A DNA stretch of 16,808 nt from Chlamydiota bacterium (GTDB lineage Bacteria > Chlamydiota > Chlamydiia > Chlamydiales > JAJFMI01), in contig JAJFMI010000153.1 of the NCBI GenBank assembly GCA_021772235.1, positions 1 through 16,808 of the forward strand, given 5' to 3'. The position numbers and the translations under genes are program-made. Positions 15,272 through 16,808 of the stretch are shown here, piece after piece. Under the pieces are notes generated by a model that saw only the letters and a list, made by a program, of their open reading frames with translations, was not told where the DNA came from and ran no database searches. Within the stretch, counting starts at the first letter, position 1. The number at the start of each line of letters is the position of its first letter.

Positions 15272-15435
15272 GAACCTATCCGGAAATTCATTCCATCTTC
15301 AAAACCCACCTTTTCAACTATAAGAAATTCTTCAAGCTTCATCAACTTTATTAAAGTTAATTGCGCTTTCCAGACTTTTCTCCTAGAAGAAAATCTGGGC
15401 CTTGAAGTATGAAAGCAATTCCCGGATAGGTTCAT
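15268..15435 (-). CDS. Possible 55-residue small ORF between menB and menA
   Basis: The ATG shares its A with the menB stop (TGATG), and the TGA overlaps the menA start (ATGA), so the frame exactly fills the menB-menA gap with coupling-type overlaps at both ends. The product begins [15 protein letters not shown] and ends KVGFEDGMNFRIGS; it is basic in the middle with no membrane span and no family I recognise. An open frame of this length can occur by chance (roughly 7 percent for random codons). Both ends lie in the arms of the inverted repeat, so it may be a leader-type peptide or an accident. Confidence 0.3.
   Translation of the reverse strand: MNLSGNCFHTSRPRFSSRRKVWKAQLTLIKLMKLEEFLIVEKVGFEDGMNFRIGS
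15270..15435. repeat. Long inverted repeat spanning the menB-menA spacer
   Basis: Arms 15270-15300 and 15404-15435 match as inverted copies at about 27 of 31 positions with one gap; the outer 14 bases (ATGAACCTATCCGG) are perfect. In the men mRNA this gives 19 consecutive pairs including one G-U, then an internal loop and about ten more pairs. The enclosed 103 bases hold smaller inverted repeats at 15344-15358 (AACTTTA-T-TAAAGTT) and 15370-15398 (CCAGA, TTTTCT and complements). The right arm in the mRNA covers the menA Shine-Dalgarno and ATG. TCA occurs directly outside both outer ends (15268-15270, 15435-15437). Confidence 0.8.
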
Positions 15436-16268
15436 CATGGACGTTTTGGGAACTGACTAAAGTCTGGTTTGCGTTTTTCTACAAAAGAATTGCGGCCTTC
15501 TTGTGCCTCTTCTGACATGTAGTAGAGTAGCGTTGCATTTCCCGCCAACTCTTGCAAACCAGATTGCCCATCGCAATCGGCATTCATCGCCGCTTTTATG
15601 CAGCGAATTGCAATTGGCGAATGCTCTAAAATCTGCAAACACCATTCGACAGTTGTTTGCTCTAATTCGTCTAATGGAACAACAGCGTTGATAAGACCCA
15701 TTTTTTCCGCTTCGTAGGCGTCATACTGTTTACAGAGATACCAGATTTCGCGCGCTTTTTTCTGACCGACATGGCGCGCTAAATAACTCGAGCCAAAGCC
15801 GCCATCAAAAGAGCCCACTTTCGGGCCTGTCTGGCCAAACTTCGCGTTATCAGCAGCAATGGTTAAGTCGCAAAGCACATGTAAAACATGTCCGCCGCCA
15901 ATCGCATAACCTGCAACCATCGCAATAATTGGTTTGGGGCAGTGCCGCATTTGTTTTTGGAAATCCAAAACGTTCAAGCGATTTGTCCCATTGCTATCGG
16001 CATATCCAGCATCGCCGCGAATCTTCTGATCGCCACCGGAGCAAAAAGCTTTTTCGCCTTTTCCTGTTAAAATGATGACACCGATCGACTCATCATTCCG
16101 CGCATTTTCTAAAGCGCGCATCATCTCTTTCACTGTTTGGGGACGAAAGGCGTTATGCACTTCCGGACGGTTAATGGTGATCTTAGCGATCCCATTCCAC
16201 TTGTGATACTCGATGTCGGAATACTCTTTTGCAACCGACCACTCTATCTTTTCTAAAGTAGCTTCCAT
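15435..16268 (-). CDS. menB: 1,4-Dihydroxy-2-naphthoyl-CoA synthase MenB
   Basis: Crotonase-fold enzyme that closes the second ring, converting OSB-CoA to DHNA-CoA. The 277 residues are full length and highly conserved: SGGDQ (77-81), the oxyanion-hole segment GYAIGGGH (120-127), [12 protein letters not shown] (146-157) and the C-terminal [18 protein letters not shown] (257-274) that reaches a neighbouring subunit in the hexamer. It is first in the menB-menA-menC-menE order and diverges from the ankyrin gene. No Shine-Dalgarno is seen before the ATG; the sequence upstream offers only a weak promoter, with TTGCAA at 16304-16299 and CATCTT at 16281-16276. The stop overlaps the A of a possible small ORF start. 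Confidence 0.96.
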   Translation of the reverse strand: MEATLEKIEWSVAKEYSDIEYHKWNGIAKITINRPEVHNAFRPQTVKEMMRALENARNDESIGVIILTGKGEKAFCSGGDQKIRGDAGYADSNGTNRLNVLDFQKQMRHCPKPIIAMVAGYAIGGGHVLHVLCDLTIAADNAKFGQTGPKVGSFDGGFGSSYLARHVGQKKAREIWYLCKQYDAYEAEKMGLINAVVPLDELEQTTVEWCLQILEHSPIAIRCIKAAMNADCDGQSGLQELAGNATLLYYMSEEAQEGRNSFVEKRKPDFSQFPKRP

Positions 16269-16298
16269 TTAAGCAAAGATGCCACAGAGAAGATAGCA

Positions 16299-16328
16299 TT
16301 GCAATAAAAAATAGAATTCATTTATAAC
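16299..16328 (+). promoter_or_regulatory. Candidate promoter of the ankyrin gene
   Basis: TTGCAA (16299-16304), an 18-base spacer and TATAAC (16323-16328) precede the ATG at 16336 by seven bases, so the transcript would begin at the start codon. TTGCAA is self-complementary and could also serve menB leftward, as at the glgX/slc1 junction. Confidence 0.4.
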
Positions 16329-16335
16329 ACTGTAC

Positions 16336-16808
16336 ATGAATATTAACCATAAACCATTTTTTGATATGAGTCTTAATGAGCTTTTGGACTCTGCACGTAG
16401 AACAAATGCAGCGTATTCAATCATAACTGGTGTTAACGAAAATAAAATAAAGAGTCGTTTTTTGTTGGTATTTAGAGGGGGCATAGATGTAAACCATTTT
16501 GATGGGTGTTTTTTGAAATTTTGGTGTGATCGAGCTGACTTTGAAGTTGTGGATGCTCTTTTGCAAAGTGGTGGAAATGTTGAAAAAGCAGAAGCGAAAA
16601 ATGGATCGCTACTCAATTGTCCTATTGAAAAAGGAAATCTCAATTTAGTTAAGTGTTTAATCGAAAATAACGCTTCGTTAACAATTGAAAATCTAGTAAA
16701 CTCAATAAAATTTTCGACTCCTGAAATTATCTCTTGTATAATGGAAATATTTAGAGAAAAATCGATGAGTTTGTCAGAGAAGTTTAAGGGAAAAACTCCC
16801 CTTGAATA
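16336..16808 (+). CDS. Ankyrin-repeat-like protein (3' end outside window)
   Basis: A frame of 157 codons runs from the ATG at 16336 to the right edge without a stop. Residues 68-116 read as ankyrin repeats: FEVVDALLQSGGNVEKAE, then LNCPIEKGNLNLVKCLIENNASL, with the typical Gly-Asn and Leu-Val-x-x-Leu-Ile spacing. A further repeat seems to begin at KGKTPLE at the edge. Ankyrin proteins are expanded in environmental chlamydiae and often act as host-directed effectors, but no function can be assigned here. The gene is AT-rich compared with menB. It lacks a Shine-Dalgarno sequence; the next ATG (16366) is an alternative start. Confidence 0.7.
   Translation, partial: MNINHKPFFDMSLNELLDSARRTNAAYSIITGVNENKIKSRFLLVFRGGIDVNHFDGCFLKFWCDRADFEVVDALLQSGGNVEKAEAKNGSLLNCPIEKGNLNLVKCLIENNASLTIENLVNSIKFSTPEIISCIMEIFREKSMSLSEKFKGKTPLE

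Noticed and set aside
16269..16643. Minus-strand open frame of 124 codons upstream of menB
   Set aside because: It is antisense to the ankyrin gene, has no recognisable protein features, and the plus-strand frame shows clear ankyrin repeats.
1..16808. tRNA, rRNA, CRISPR array or complete insertion sequence
   Set aside because: No cloverleaf, ribosomal RNA segment, spaced repeat array or transposase frame was seen on either strand.

Overview
The window looks like a chromosomal segment of a member of the Chlamydiota outside Chlamydiaceae (a Parachlamydiales-type environmental chlamydia). The best marker is an ortholog of the chlamydial type III secretion chaperone Slc1, divergent from a glycogen debranching enzyme GlgX as I recall for CT043/CT042. 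Supporting signs are a DnaA paralog near a long-insert YidC, a chlamydial-type PP2C phosphatase, an ankyrin-repeat gene, and a classical (o-succinylbenzoate) menaquinone locus rather than a futalosine one. Genus cannot be decided from the sequence alone.

Layout. 1-3814 is a minus-strand run: glgX, a small lipoprotein, a CPBP membrane protease and a PP2C phosphatase that runs off the left edge. slc1 diverges from glgX (3905-4450) and ends tail-to-tail, with an 11-base overlap, on a minus-strand dnaA paralog (4440-5744). Next is an AT-rich orphan gene with a C-terminal J-domain (5790-7583), then a 270-base gap holding a decayed copy of the last 20 codons of yidC. Intact yidC (7854-10217) overlaps the end of a large TPR gene (10210-12243). 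From a divergent promoter region near 12260 a hotdog thioesterase reads rightward and collides, with an 87-base antisense overlap, with the end of the minus-strand cluster menB-menA-menC-menE (16268 to 12611). An AT-rich, partial ankyrin gene diverges from menB at the right edge.

How the genes work together. menC, menE, menB and menA encode the OSB synthase, OSB-CoA ligase, DHNA-CoA synthase and DHNA prenyltransferase steps. The adjacent hotdog thioesterase is a good candidate for the missing DHNA-CoA hydrolase. menF, menD and menH are not in the window. menA/menC and menC/menE overlap and are probably translationally coupled. The 163-base menB-menA spacer is unusual: it carries a near-perfect inverted repeat of about 31 bases that would bury the menA ribosome binding site and start codon. 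A 55-codon reading frame fits exactly between the menB stop and the menA start.

The least explained items are this spacer, the yidC 3'-end relic, the J-domain orphan (a possible secreted effector), and several genes whose -10 box lies only 6-12 bases before the ATG with no Shine-Dalgarno sequence. Everything here was read by eye, and no database search was run.
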